The translations under genes and the position numbers were made by a program. DNA of 64,000 nt. Source: Planctomycetota bacterium. GTDB taxonomy: Bacteria; Planctomycetota; UBA8742; UBA2392. Positions 23,874 to 33,206 of this stretch are shown in pieces. Below the pieces are notes generated by a model. That model searched no databases. It was not told the DNA's origin and was given only the letters and a program-made list of their open reading frames with translations. The stretch lies in assembly GCA_027493625.1 (NCBI GenBank), contig JAOSKM010000001.1:1207489-1271488 (forward strand). Direction: 5' to 3'. The number at the start of each line of letters is the position of its first letter. Position 1 is the stretch's first letter.

Positions 23874-25348
23874 CAGTCTCGGTCCGCGGCTGGGATCTCC
23901 ACGCGGCTGCGTGTGGGGCTGACGGTCATGATCGACTTGCCGTTGCGGAACACCGTGACGCGCCCGGTGCTCTGGGACAGCACGATCGCGATCGCGCGTG
24001 TCACCTTGGTGATCGCGGCCGCCACGCGGTGGCGGGTTCCCAGTCCGGAGGTCAGATCGACGCGCGCCTCGGCGGGCGGCGAGATGTAAGTGCCCGCGGA
24101 CTGCAGTGCGCCGTTGCGCCCGACGATGAACGCGCCATCCAGCAGCGCGAACTCCTTGATGGTTTCCTCCAGTGCGGGGTCCAGGATGTTGCGCTCGGAC
24201 TCGTGGTAGCCGCGGAACGGGTTGATGGTGAGCTGCTGGGTCATTTCGCGCACGACTTCTTCGTCTCCCAGCACCACGGTGGTGCCGATCGGTTTGCCCT
24301 CACGACCTTCTTCCGACAACTCGAGCATCAATTGCAGGGCGCGCTCGAACACCTCGGGCAGCACGCTCTCCTTGGCGGCCTTGCTGAAGATGCGCGAGAT
24401 CATCAGCCGCGGCGTCTCGATCCGCACCGTGTCGTAGGTGTCGCTGCCGCGCTCGCCGCAGACGGCCACCACGCGGCTCCCCTCGCCCAGCAGCCCGCGC
24501 GAGCCCGCCGACAACAGAGCGAGCTGCACCGCGCTTTCCTCGCTGAAGTCGCCGCGCGCCAGGCGCACCACCCCCCGCGCCCTCTCGACCAGCGCATCGG
24601 GCACGTCGGTGGCGCGGGTGGCCAGCACGATCTTGCGCGAAATGAAGCTCGACAGCAGGCTCGGGTTCCGGAACACGTCGGTGAACAGGATGATCGCCTC
24701 GGCGTCGATGTCCTCGGCAAAGCGCAGCAGGTTGCGGATCAGCGCGCGCGTCACTTCGGGCAGGCGGCGCGACACCACCAATCGCTGGGTGCGCACAGTC
24801 TCGCCCAGCGCGGCGCGCAGCTTGATGGGCGTGTCGGCGTTCAGCGCGGCCTCCAGCCGCTGTGAATCCTGGCTGTCCTTGAACGAGGCCGCCAGTTGCC
24901 CCAGCACGCGCAGGTAGGCTTCGTGTTGTTTCGGCGAGCTGATGAACAGAAAGATCAGGTGCACGCGCCCAAGTTCCGGACGGCCGTAGTCGATGCCGGG
25001 CTTGCTGCGCCCCACGATCAGCACCAGCTCATCGGCTACGTCCAGCCGGACATGCGGCACCGCCCAGCCGCGCCCGAGCTGGGTGCTGAGCGCCGCATCG
25101 CGCGCCAGCACGGCCGCGGAGAGGTCCAGCTGTTCGCCGGCCGTGAGGTTCAGTGCGCGGGCGGCGCTGGCCACCAGCTGCTGCAGCGCGGCCGTCTTGT
25201 CGGTTCCCTTCAGCCGCACCATGCGGTTTTTGCGGATCAGGCTGCCCAGGTTGGGCGTACCGTCCGCCGGGACGACGCGCGGCAATTCGGGCGCGACCAC
25301 GACGGGCGGGGCGACGGGTGCTTCGGGCTCGGCGTCTTTTTTTGCCAT
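23873..25348 (-). CDS. diadenylate cyclase (DAC) with N-terminal PTS EIIA-like domain
   Basis: The 491-residue product appears to make c-di-AMP from two ATP. The C-terminal DAC (DisA_N) domain has both active-site motifs: LLDGAFIVGRNG near residue 404 and GLGTRHRVAAA near residue 436. The N-terminal part, around residues 35-185, resembles type-2 PTS EIIA domains, with GRGWAVPHVRLD placing a His at residue 99 where EIIA is phosphorylated. The middle, around residues 190-320, has an alpha/beta pattern (LFTDVFRNPSLLSSFISRKI, VVAVCGERGSDTYD) similar to the pyruvate-kinase-like domain of archaeal DAC proteins. It starts 2 bases after fmt and overlaps the membrane-protein gene. Confidence 0.85.
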   Translation of the reverse strand: MAKKDAEPEAPVAPPVVVAPELPRVVPADGTPNLGSLIRKNRMVRLKGTDKTAALQQLVASAARALNLTAGEQLDLSAAVLARDAALSTQLGRGWAVPHVRLDVADELVLIVGRSKPGIDYGRPELGRVHLIFLFISSPKQHEAYLRVLGQLAASFKDSQDSQRLEAALNADTPIKLRAALGETVRTQRLVVSRRLPEVTRALIRNLLRFAEDIDAEAIILFTDVFRNPSLLSSFISRKIVLATRATDVPDALVERARGVVRLARGDFSEESAVQLALLSAGSRGLLGEGSRVVAVCGERGSDTYDTVRIETPRLMISRIFSKAAKESVLPEVFERALQLMLELSEEGREGKPIGTTVVLGDEEVVREMTQQLTINPFRGYHESERNILDPALEETIKEFALLDGAFIVGRNGALQSAGTYISPPAEARVDLTSGLGTRHRVAAAITKVTRAIAIVLSQSTGRVTVFRNGKSIMTVSPTRSRVEIPAADRD

Positions 25349-25350
25349 CT

Positions 25351-26298
25351 TCAGCTTCGGAACCTCGCACCGGGCTTGAGGCGCAGGCCGTTCGCCACAT
25401 CGCGGGCGGGCTTCCGCGGCTTGCCCTCGAGCTGCAACTCGGTCAGGCGCACCGCGCCCTCGCCGCACGCGACCACGATGCCGCGTTTGTCAATCGCGAG
25501 CACCTCGCCGCTCGTGCCGGGAACCGCAATGTCGGCTGATTCCGCTCTATGGATTAACACCCGCAACTCGCCCCGGTCTTCCGTCTGCAGCCGGCTTTCC
25601 GCCTTCGGCCAGGGCTGCACCGCGCGGATCCGGTTCAGGATGCCGGCGGCGCTGTCCGCGAAATGCAGCTCGCCGTCTGACTTCTCGAGCGGCGGCGCGA
25701 AGCTGGCCTGGCTGTCGTCCTGCTCCACCGGCGTGATGCCGGCCTCCAGCCGCCCCAGCACCTCCAGCATCATCGGCGCGCCCAGCTCGCCGGCTTCGGC
25801 CAGCAGTTCCTCGGCGTTCTTTGCCGGCTCAAGCCGCCACGGGCGCTGCAGCAGGATCGGCCCCGCGTCCAGTTTGCGCACCAGGCGCATGATCGTCAGG
25901 CCGGAATCCACCACGCCTTCCAGCACCGCGCGCTGCACGGGTGCCGCGCCCCGGTACTTCGGCAGCATGCTGGGGTGAAAGTTCAGGCAGCCGTGGCGCG
26001 GCAACTCGAGCACCGCCTTTTTCAGGATCTGGCCGAACGCCACCACCACGATCACTTCCGGCTGCAGCTCGATCAGGCGCTCGAGCGCTTCACCGCCGCT
26101 GACCTTCTCCACCTCGTGTACCGGCAACCCCAGCTGCTGCGCCTCGGCCCCCACCGGGCTGGACTCCGCCGCCCCGCGCCGCGAACGTCTCGCCGGCGGC
26201 TGCGTGAACACCGCCAGCGGCCGGTATTCGGCGCTGTGGGCCATCGCGCGCAGCGTGGGCAAAGCAATTTCAGGCGTGCCAAGGAAGACAGTGCGCAT
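25351..26298 (-). CDS. fmt: methionyl-tRNA formyltransferase
   Basis: Fmt formylates initiator Met-tRNA. The 315-residue protein has MRTVFLGTPEIALPTLRAMA at the start, VVVAFGQILKKAVLELP, and the catalytic region CLNFHPSMLPKYRGAAPVQR, whose Asn and His match the N-x-H of formyltransferases. The Asp in MRLVRKLDAGPIL follows, then a C-terminal OB-like domain. The ATG at 26298 gives the standard N-terminus; the open frame continues upstream through repeat words. No def gene is adjacent. It precedes the DAC gene by 2 bases. Confidence 0.92.
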   Translation of the reverse strand: MRTVFLGTPEIALPTLRAMAHSAEYRPLAVFTQPPARRSRRGAAESSPVGAEAQQLGLPVHEVEKVSGGEALERLIELQPEVIVVVAFGQILKKAVLELPRHGCLNFHPSMLPKYRGAAPVQRAVLEGVVDSGLTIMRLVRKLDAGPILLQRPWRLEPAKNAEELLAEAGELGAPMMLEVLGRLEAGITPVEQDDSQASFAPPLEKSDGELHFADSAAGILNRIRAVQPWPKAESRLQTEDRGELRVLIHRAESADIAVPGTSGEVLAIDKRGIVVACGEGAVRLTELQLEGKPRKPARDVANGLRLKPGARFRS

Positions 26299-26303
26299 TG
26301 GAA

Positions 26304-26370
26304 GTGCAGAGTAGCAAGTAAAGAGTGCAAAGTACCAGCCGTCCGTTGGACGCACGGCGGAACTCTGCAC
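26304..26370. repeat. inverted repeat of GTGCAGAGT/ACTCTGCAC words
   Basis: GTGCAGAGT at 26304-26312 pairs with ACTCTGCAC at 26362-26370, with AAAGTAC and TGTACCC words nearby. The element occupies the gap between fmt and the secreted propeller-like gene. Confidence 0.5.
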
Positions 26371-26401
26371 CCTGTACCCCCGTACCTGCTGTTGTTGGCG
26401 G

Positions 26402-28690
26402 CTACTTGAGCTTGTAAGTCGTCAGTCCGGTGCTGCCGGCCACGAAGAACTCCTTGCCCTTGGGGTTGATCGCCGCCAGGCCCTTCGGTTCGCGGCTCCA
26501 GGCGTACAGCTTGAGCGCGCCCTTGGCCACGTCCACATCAAGCACGCCGGCCGGGCAGGCGAACTTGCAGGCGCGTTCATCACCGGTGTACAGCGCGCCG
26601 AAGAACGGCGAGGCAGCGGTCGCGCCGTAGGTGGAGCGGCCGGGCAGATCCTGCGACTTGAACACGGCGCTGAAGCTGGTCTCGATCGCCTCACCCTCGG
26701 CGCCGGGGCCGATCACGGTGCAGTTGATGCCCGTGTACTCCCACTTGTTCACCTCGTTGATCAGCACGGCCTGTTTGCGCTTGGTGACGAAGCCGGTCAC
26801 GGCCGTGTCGCCCACGAACATGGGGTCGGCATCGGCCACGTTGTAGGCCACGTCGATTTCGCCCTTGTCGTCGACCAGGAACAGGCGGCCCTGGCCGATC
26901 TCGCGCTCGGCCACCAGGAACTGGTCGCCCTTGTCACTGATCCAGAAGCAGACGGCCTGGGAATCCTTGTATTCGCAGCGGTACACGCGCTGCGGCTCCG
27001 AGCCGTCGAGCTTCTGCAGCATGACATTGCCGCCCTGGTCCTTGGCCTGCGAATACACCACGCCGCTGAAGTCGGGCATGGCGCGCGCCCAGCTGCCCGC
27101 GACGGGCGGAAGGGTTTTCTCGATTCCGTTGGTGGCCAGGTCGATCAGCCACACGCCCTTGTTGCGCGCGCAGGCCAGCAGCTTCTTGCCCTTGGAGTCA
27201 AAGCTGATGAACTCACCCAGGGTGCCGGCCGCCAGCGGCGTATCGAACGGGATACTGTTCACCTCGGCGCGGGTCTTGGCATCCAGAACGAACACACGGT
27301 CCAGCGCCAGCACCGCCACGCGCTTGCCGTCGTTGTCGTAGCTCATGCTGAGGGGCTCGAAGTCGATGGCCTGGGCGCGGTACAGCCAGATCGGCTCGTC
27401 AGGTGAAGTTTCCCCCTTGATGATGCCGTGGTGCGAGGCGACCAGCGTGGCGCTCGGGCCGATCGCCGTGAACGGCTCGTCGTCGCCGTCGCCGGTGGCC
27501 TCGGCGTGCAGCACGCTGGTGGTCCACACCGCCTCGCCGGTCGCGAGGTTGATGCCCTTCAACGCGGCGCGCTGCGGCGTGTGGTTCTCGATGAACACGC
27601 CGATCTTGCCCTCGGGCGCGAAGCCGACGCAGGCATCGAGGTAATTGGTCTTGTAGCCGCGCTCCCAGCTGCCGCGCCGGATCACGTACGAATGCAGGCC
27701 GTCTTCGGGGTGCGCCACCATGCAGCTGCCGTCCGGGCTCAGCGTGAAGCGCCCCGCGTTGCCGCCGGCGTAGGGCTCAGGTGATTCCTGGGCCTCCTTC
27801 AGGTTGCCCTTGCGGTCGAACACCAGCGTGGTCACGCTGGTCGAGCCGCTGAAGCCGCCGGGTTTGCGCGGCACGGTCACCAGCACCACGATCTCGCTGT
27901 CCGTCACCGCGCACACCGCGTCGCGGCTCTTGGGCGGAATGCCGTAGCGGCCGTGGTCCCAGGCCAGGCTGATGCTCTTGTCATCCGCGAAGTGCAGCGT
28001 GGCGCCGTTGCCGGTGTACTGCCTGCTGTCTTTGTCCCACTTCACCAGCACGCTCAGCGCATGCTTGCCGTTGGCGCCGCCGTGCACGCGATAGAGGTCG
28101 CCGCTTGGCGCCTCGGCCTTCTCTTTCTCTTCGGGGCGCCACTTCTTGCCCTTCTGGGCGGGGGGCGCCATGGCCACCGAGGAATCGAATCCGCTGGCGA
28201 CCTTCACCTTGCCCTTGAAGACGTCCACGAACAGCGTGGCGGCCTGCTCCGAGATCACGCAGTAGTCGCCGCCGTCGTTCGCCATGCGCGGAGCCTCACC
28301 AAAGGCCGGCGCGTCCGAGGGCAGCTTGATCTCTTTCGCGCCCAGCGCGCCGGTGATCAGGTCCAGCGTGACGAACTTGAGGGTGCGGTTTTCCTTGTTG
28401 TAACCCACCAGGCGATAAGCCTTGTCAGACGTCACGCCGATCCGCGGCTGGTCGGATTTACCGGGCAGCAGGTTGTACACCTCGTACACGCCTTCCGGCT
28501 TCACGTCCTCGATGGTCAATGGCGGCAGCTTCTGGCGGCCGGCGTTTTTGCCCCACGGCTGCTGCCCGCCTCCCGGGACCTTGCCGCCGCCGGGGCCCTT
28601 GCCGGGTCCGCGCTGGGCGGTCACGTCGCCGGGCAACGCCAGCAGTCCAAACAGTGCAATCGCCGCGAGCGTGAAGAACGTTCTGCGCAT
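26402..28690 (-). CDS. secreted protein, probable beta-propeller
   Basis: The 762-residue product has a signal peptide (MRRTFFTLAAIALFGLLALP) and a Gly/Pro/Lys-rich linker. Repeated beta-strand blocks follow, with phrases such as RVAVLALDRVFVLDAKTRAE, KLLACARNKGVWLIDLATNG and GVVYSQAKDQGGNVML, which fit WD40/YVTN-like propellers. The protein is probably extracytoplasmic and of unknown function. The ATG at 28690 is preceded by AAGGGA. No lipobox Cys is present, in contrast to the other exported proteins nearby. Confidence 0.7.
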   Translation of the reverse strand: MRRTFFTLAAIALFGLLALPGDVTAQRGPGKGPGGGKVPGGGQQPWGKNAGRQKLPPLTIEDVKPEGVYEVYNLLPGKSDQPRIGVTSDKAYRLVGYNKENRTLKFVTLDLITGALGAKEIKLPSDAPAFGEAPRMANDGGDYCVISEQAATLFVDVFKGKVKVASGFDSSVAMAPPAQKGKKWRPEEKEKAEAPSGDLYRVHGGANGKHALSVLVKWDKDSRQYTGNGATLHFADDKSISLAWDHGRYGIPPKSRDAVCAVTDSEIVVLVTVPRKPGGFSGSTSVTTLVFDRKGNLKEAQESPEPYAGGNAGRFTLSPDGSCMVAHPEDGLHSYVIRRGSWERGYKTNYLDACVGFAPEGKIGVFIENHTPQRAALKGINLATGEAVWTTSVLHAEATGDGDDEPFTAIGPSATLVASHHGIIKGETSPDEPIWLYRAQAIDFEPLSMSYDNDGKRVAVLALDRVFVLDAKTRAEVNSIPFDTPLAAGTLGEFISFDSKGKKLLACARNKGVWLIDLATNGIEKTLPPVAGSWARAMPDFSGVVYSQAKDQGGNVMLQKLDGSEPQRVYRCEYKDSQAVCFWISDKGDQFLVAEREIGQGRLFLVDDKGEIDVAYNVADADPMFVGDTAVTGFVTKRKQAVLINEVNKWEYTGINCTVIGPGAEGEAIETSFSAVFKSQDLPGRSTYGATAASPFFGALYTGDERACKFACPAGVLDVDVAKGALKLYAWSREPKGLAAINPKGKEFFVAGSTGLTTYKLK

Positions 28691-28778
28691 GAGCTGTTCC
28701 CTTCCGGCCATAAAGATATCCGCACCGGCCGGCGCGGTGTAGCAGTTCAACCCATAAGTGGCCGTGAAGTATTGCGGA

Positions 28779-29582
28779 TTACACGCTTAAGGCGCGATTC
28801 CAGCGCTCAAGATTGCGGATCTGCTCAGGTTGCTCCAGGCGGGTGTAGCAGCCGGCGAGGTTGCGCAGGAAACGCGCGGCGATTTCACGGTCGCTGACGG
28901 TCTTCAGCATCCCGGGCTCGACCTCCTCGACGAAATGCGCCAGCAGGGCCTGCAGCTCGCCCGCGGTCAGGCGCCGAAAGCCGTCGAAAGGATCGAAGAA
29001 ATAGCCGATCTTGAGGTCCACGTCGCCGTAGAACCCCAGGAAGTGCCCGGGCGTGCCCACCCCGTGCACCGGCAGCTCCAGCCGCCGCCCCACCAGCAGC
29101 GCCACCGCGCACAGGCTGATCGGGATGCCCTTGCCGCTGGAAAGCACGCAATCCAGGTAGCTGTTCTCGGGCGCGTAGTAATCCGCCGCGTTGCCGCGCA
29201 GGCCGTGGCGGCGGCACAGCACCTCCGACAGCACGCCCAGGCCCAGCTCGAAGGCGCGGTCGCCGCTGAGCAGCGCGCCGACCTCGCCGGCGTACTGGTC
29301 CAGCGTCGCGCTGATGTCCAGCGCCGGCGGATTTTCGCCGGTCTGGGCGATCAGCTTCAGCGCCGCCTCGAGCTCGAAGCGCCCCGTCGCCAGCCGCGTC
29401 CACTCGCCGTCCAGGGCCTGGAAGCGCCCCCGTACCAGCGCACTCTCCACGTTGCGGCGAGCCGTGGGCGAGGCGCGTTCGCAGCTGGCCACTACCTGTT
29501 CCAGGTCGTCCGCGTTCATCGTGGCCAGCTGGGAAATCAGCGGCTCGGCCGCGAGCGGGTCGGGCTCATCGAGCAGGCGCAT
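28779..29582 (-). CDS. SirB1-like transglutaminase-fold protein
   Basis: The 267-residue product matches the SirB1_N family: GNAADYYAPENSYLDCVLSS, then GIPISLCAVALLVGRRLELP and GVGTPGHFLGFYG. These proteins share the transglutaminase fold and are thought to be non-catalytic or of unknown activity. Its end carries tetratricopeptide-like helices (FLRNLAGCYTRLEQPEQIRN). The frame appears to continue upstream of the ATG without a good start codon, so the first residues are uncertain. It is divergent from the zinc-ribbon protein. Confidence 0.78.
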   Translation of the reverse strand: MRLLDEPDPLAAEPLISQLATMNADDLEQVVASCERASPTARRNVESALVRGRFQALDGEWTRLATGRFELEAALKLIAQTGENPPALDISATLDQYAGEVGALLSGDRAFELGLGVLSEVLCRRHGLRGNAADYYAPENSYLDCVLSSGKGIPISLCAVALLVGRRLELPVHGVGTPGHFLGFYGDVDLKIGYFFDPFDGFRRLTAGELQALLAHFVEEVEPGMLKTVSDREIAARFLRNLAGCYTRLEQPEQIRNLERWNRALSV

Positions 29583-29658
29583 CAGCGCCTCGAGGTTTGC
29601 GCCGGTAATCGGAATCCTGACCCCTTCACAAAGGCCGTTACCAGCTTACCCTGAAGTG

Positions 29659-30168
29659 ATGCTGGAAGGAATCAGACGGCGGCGCGAACAGTGTCCGGCC
29701 TGTGGCAAGCCTGCCGCGGGCGACGGAGACTGCTGCATCTTCTGCGGCGCCGGTCTGCTGCTGCTGCCGGTCAACGGCTGGCGCTCGGTCTATCACCCCT
29801 ACAGCTACGCGGACGCCCTGCTGGCCAGCGCCACCCTGCAGGCCCACGGCCTGACCGCCCGGCTCAAGCACAGCAACGTCGAGCGCGCGCTGCTGGGACA
29901 CGTCGGCAGCGTGGTCGAGGTTGCCGAGGGCGACCACCTCTTCGCCCAGGAGCTGCTGCGCCAGTTGCGCGGCGTGCGCACCGACACCGAATACCTGGAA
30001 TGGCAGCAGATCAAACACGCGGCCCGCAGGCGCCGGCGCGTACTGATCGGCGCCGTGGCGGCCGCCACGGCCTCGGCAGCGATCGCAGTCGGCGTGGTAT
30101 GGAACTGGGTGACAGAAGAAAACTCGCGCTCGGAGGCCGCCCAGGAACGTAGCGAAGCGCGGGGGTAG
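29659..30168 (+). CDS. zinc-ribbon protein with DUF2007-like domain and C-terminal helix
   Basis: The 169-residue product begins with a four-Cys ribbon (CPACGKPAAGDGDCCIFCG) and continues with a DUF2007-type domain (ALLASATLQAHGLTARLKHS, then VEVAEGDHLFAQELLRQLRG). It ends with an Arg-rich patch and one transmembrane helix (VLIGAVAAATASAAIAVGVV). This makes it a tail-anchored protein with its ribbon in the cytoplasm. DUF2007 proteins are annotated as putative signal transducers, but without a proven activity. It is followed by HAD with a short repeat-word gap. Confidence 0.7.
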   Translation: MLEGIRRRREQCPACGKPAAGDGDCCIFCGAGLLLLPVNGWRSVYHPYSYADALLASATLQAHGLTARLKHSNVERALLGHVGSVVEVAEGDHLFAQELLRQLRGVRTDTEYLEWQQIKHAARRRRRVLIGAVAAATASAAIAVGVVWNWVTEENSRSEAAQERSEARG

Positions 30169-30260
30169 AGGTCTGCCTGCAGCCATCAGTCGCCGGCCGA
30201 ATTGACACCTGCAACCCGCTGCGCCCTGTAACCTGAAACCTGTCCCCTGAAACCTGCCCA

Positions 30261-30851
30261 GTGCTTTCCCACATCGACACCGTGCTTTTTGACCTCGACG
30301 GCACGCTTACCGTGCCGGTGATCGATTTCGACGGCCTGCGCGCGCGCCTGGGCCTGCCGCACGGTGTTTCCATTACCCATGCCCTCAACGCGCTGCCCGA
30401 ACCGGAGCGCGAGCGCGGCTTCGAAATCGTCCGCGACGCCGAGCTCGAGGCCGCACGCCTCGCGCGCGCAGCCCACGGCGCCGTCGAGCTCACCAGCTGG
30501 CTGCACGGCAACCGCTTCGCCACCGGCATCATCACGCGCAATTTCCGTGCGGCCGTGGACATCACATTGCAGGCCCTGGGTCTGAGTTTCGACGTGATCA
30601 TCACGCGTGACTGCGCGCCGCCCAAGCCGGCGCCGGACGCGCTGCTGGAGGCCCTGCGCCGCCTGGGGCGCAGGCCGGAAACGACCCTGATGGTCGGCGA
30701 TTTCCGCGACGACATGGAGGCCGGGCGCGCCGCGGGCGCGATGACCTGCCTGGTGACCAACGGCGAGGTGGAGGCGCGTTTTGAGTCGGACCTGGCCGTG
30801 CCGTGGCTGGAGGATCTGCTGGAGCTGCTGAAGGAATCGCGGGCAAAGTGA
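30261..30851 (+). CDS. HAD-superfamily phosphatase, phosphoglycolate-phosphatase-like
   Basis: The 196-residue product has all four HAD motifs: VLFDLDGTLTVP (two Asp), GIITRN, the Lys in CAPPKPAPDALLEAL, and MVGDFRDDMEAGRAAG. It has a small helical cap of the type seen in phosphoglycolate phosphatase. The exact substrate cannot be assigned. The start is a GTG at 30261. Its stop is followed at once by a perfect palindrome at 30851-30884. Confidence 0.85.
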   Translation: MLSHIDTVLFDLDGTLTVPVIDFDGLRARLGLPHGVSITHALNALPEPERERGFEIVRDAELEAARLARAAHGAVELTSWLHGNRFATGIITRNFRAAVDITLQALGLSFDVIITRDCAPPKPAPDALLEALRRLGRRPETTLMVGDFRDDMEAGRAAGAMTCLVTNGEVEARFESDLAVPWLEDLLELLKESRAK

Positions 30852-30884
30852 AAGGGGACAGGTACCGAGGTACCTGTCCCCTTT
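30851..30884. repeat. palindrome AAAGGGGACAGGTACC
   Basis: AAAGGGGACAGGTAC is mirrored by GTACCTGTCCCCTTT across a four-base loop. It may serve as a bidirectional terminator between the convergent HAD and Ig-repeat genes. Palindromes of this word type are common near RAYT-bearing genomes (general knowledge). Confidence 0.75.
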
Positions 30885-30900
30885 GCGTGTGCTGCGTTGA

Positions 30901-32895
30901 CTACTCGCGGCGGGCGCGCATGCGCAGGCCGAGGCCCAGCATGGCGAGCAGGCCGAGAGCGAACATCCAGTAGCTGGAGCCGTCAGTCGCGGCGCAACCG
31001 CCGCCGCCACCGCCACCGCCGCCGCCGGTGAGGCCCGGGGGCGGGCTGCCGGCGCTGATCACCAGGCTGAAGGCCTGGGTGTCAGTCTGCGCGGTCGGGG
31101 TGCTGCTGTCGGTCACCTGCACGGTGATCGGGAAGGTGCCGCTCTGGGTCGGCGTGCCGCTGATCGAGACGGTGTCGGTGGTCGAGGCGCCAAGGCTCAG
31201 GCCCGTGGGCAGCGTGCCGGCGCTGATCGTCCAGCTGTGGTTGCCGGTGCCGTTGATGGCCGTGATGTTGGCACTGTAGGCCGTGCCCTGGGTGCCGGCG
31301 GGCAGGCTGGCCGTGGTGATGACCAGTGCGCCCGCGGCGCTGATGTCGACCTGGAAGTCCTGGGTGTCGCTGTTGGTGCCGTCGGTGATCTGGACGGTGA
31401 AGTTGTAGGTACCGGCCGTGGTGGGCGTGCCGGAGATGGTGGTGGTGAGTCCGGTGGCCGCGGTATCAAGCACCAGTCCCGGCGGAATGGTGCCGGCGCT
31501 GACGGACCAGGTGTAGGTCGGGCCGGTGGTGCCGGTTGAGGTGGCCGTGATGTTGGTGGTTGTGTAGACAACCGTCTCCGAGCCGTTGGGCAGGGTTGTG
31601 GTCACGATGGTCAACGAGTTGCCACCACCGCCGCCGCTGTAGTTGAGTGTGTAGGTTTCCTCAACGAATTCGGGACCGGTACCGTTAGTGACGCGCACGG
31701 TAACAGTGGATCCCGCCGGCGTGGTGCTGCCAAACACCAGGTTGACACTGGCGCCGGTCGCCGTGGTCGTTCCAGCCGTGTTGAAACCAACGCCAGTCGG
31801 AACAGTACCCGTGAACGACCAGTTGTAAGTTGCAGTGGGTGTGCCACCACTGGCAGTCAGAGCAGCAGGTGATGTGGTGAGAGTGCTACTCGCAGGCGTG
31901 ATCGCCATACGCGGCGTAGCCTGCTTGGGAGTATTGGCCGAAACTGAGTTGGTTGTCTCCGTTCTGTCAAATGTCACCTGCCACCACGCCCGCAGCGGGG
32001 CTGTGAAGCCCGCACCAGGGCGAACGATTACTCTGAAGTTGTGGGTGCCGGTACGCCCAGCAGGTGCGACACTGGCAACTGCACCCTCTTCGCCACCACT
32101 CAACCCGGTACCCGCCGTCGAATTGAGATCAAGTTGAAGTGTTGGTGTGGCACTGAAACCATCTGCGGTTAGATCCCACAATTCAACGATCAGGTTCCCA
32201 GATCCGCCGGCAGCGTACACGTTCGACCAAAGGCTGAACGGCCTGTCGCCGGTACCACCCGTGTAATTTACACTGAAATCAAACTGAATTTCATCAGTGG
32301 CGGCTGCAATGAGAGTGGAAGAAAGGTTACTGTCATAGGAATTCATCAACTGCATACAGTAACCTGCCGACGTACCACTGGTTCCGATGCTCGCAGCATA
32401 CACATCGCTGAACACACCCGGCACACCAGTAGGTGCCGCACTGGCTCCCGCCGCATTTGTGATGGTAACGGAAACGTCGTTGCTGAACGTACCGTTGGCA
32501 TCGTAGGGAATGATCAGCAGCGAAAACCTCTGGAGCGTTCCGTTGTAAGCGGGTGTATTGTACGTCCCCTGACCCGACCCAGCTCCAGCCACACCAGCCA
32601 GCACGTTTGCAGCATTCCACTGGTTGATATCAAAGGCCACGGGACCACCTCCCGCTGACCGGGTTACGTCCATAAAGAACACAACACATCCAGCATTTGT
32701 CGCCGAGGTAACATCAATCGTCCACGCCTCGGACGAACCGCCAGCAGCAAACGTGGTTTCGAATCCCGTAATCAGCAGACTGCTGCCTGACGAGAACGTT
32801 CCGTTCAGTGGACCATATGTCCACTGTGCATGAGCCACACCTGCGGCCGCAAAGAGAATCGCGGACATCAAAACTCTCGTTATCAACTTGCGCAT
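30901..32895 (-). CDS. secreted Ig-repeat protein with Cys-containing C-terminal sorting tail
   Basis: The 664-residue product has a signal peptide (MRKLITRVLMSAILFAAAGV) and an N-terminal beta-rich region. It then has three or four putative-Ig (He_PIG-like) repeats, for example LPAGTQGTAYSANITAINGT and SLGASTTDTVSISGTPTQSG. The end is a poly-Gly linker, GCAATDGSS, a hydrophobic helix (YWMFALGLLAMLGLGLRM) and basic residues. This resembles GlyGly-CTERM or MYXO-CTERM sorting signals, with a Cys before the helix. Three plus-strand genes at 47-56 kb have the same tail. AGGAGG lies about 10 bases before the ATG. Confidence 0.8.
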   Translation of the reverse strand: MRKLITRVLMSAILFAAAGVAHAQWTYGPLNGTFSSGSSLLITGFETTFAAGGSSEAWTIDVTSATNAGCVVFFMDVTRSAGGGPVAFDINQWNAANVLAGVAGAGSGQGTYNTPAYNGTLQRFSLLIIPYDANGTFSNDVSVTITNAAGASAAPTGVPGVFSDVYAASIGTSGTSAGYCMQLMNSYDSNLSSTLIAAATDEIQFDFSVNYTGGTGDRPFSLWSNVYAAGGSGNLIVELWDLTADGFSATPTLQLDLNSTAGTGLSGGEEGAVASVAPAGRTGTHNFRVIVRPGAGFTAPLRAWWQVTFDRTETTNSVSANTPKQATPRMAITPASSTLTTSPAALTASGGTPTATYNWSFTGTVPTGVGFNTAGTTTATGASVNLVFGSTTPAGSTVTVRVTNGTGPEFVEETYTLNYSGGGGGNSLTIVTTTLPNGSETVVYTTTNITATSTGTTGPTYTWSVSAGTIPPGLVLDTAATGLTTTISGTPTTAGTYNFTVQITDGTNSDTQDFQVDISAAGALVITTASLPAGTQGTAYSANITAINGTGNHSWTISAGTLPTGLSLGASTTDTVSISGTPTQSGTFPITVQVTDSSTPTAQTDTQAFSLVISAGSPPPGLTGGGGGGGGGGCAATDGSSYWMFALGLLAMLGLGLRMRARRE

Positions 32896-33206
32896 CGAAT
32901 TCTGTCCTCCTGATTGCGCGCTGCCCAGTGCGCAACGTTACAATGAAGCCTCCAAATGGCGTGCTCGCGCACACCAACGTGCCGTATCGAAACAGAAGAT
33001 TTCCCCCAAGCGTGTATATTATGGTAGGTACCAACGGGCCGGGTGCAACAAAAGTTCAACGCTCTTTTTGCCGAATCCGCCCTATCCTGCTGCAATTACA
33101 CGGTTTACGACGTTTGGCAATATGTGCGTCATGGTTTGCCTACCGCTTTGTATGGGGTGGACCTTCACCGTCTATCCGTTTAGGCTTCCGTCCCTGGAGG
33201 CCTTTC
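32896..33206. promoter_or_regulatory. divergent intergenic region, AT-richer
   Basis: This 311-base region separates the Ig-repeat gene and the first osmC. It is less GC-rich than the genes. CTGGAGG before the osmC start and AGGAGG before the Ig gene are the ribosome-binding sites. CATAAT-like and TTG-like boxes occur on the minus strand around 33018-33051, but spacing is poor. No RNA element was recognised. Confidence 0.4.
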
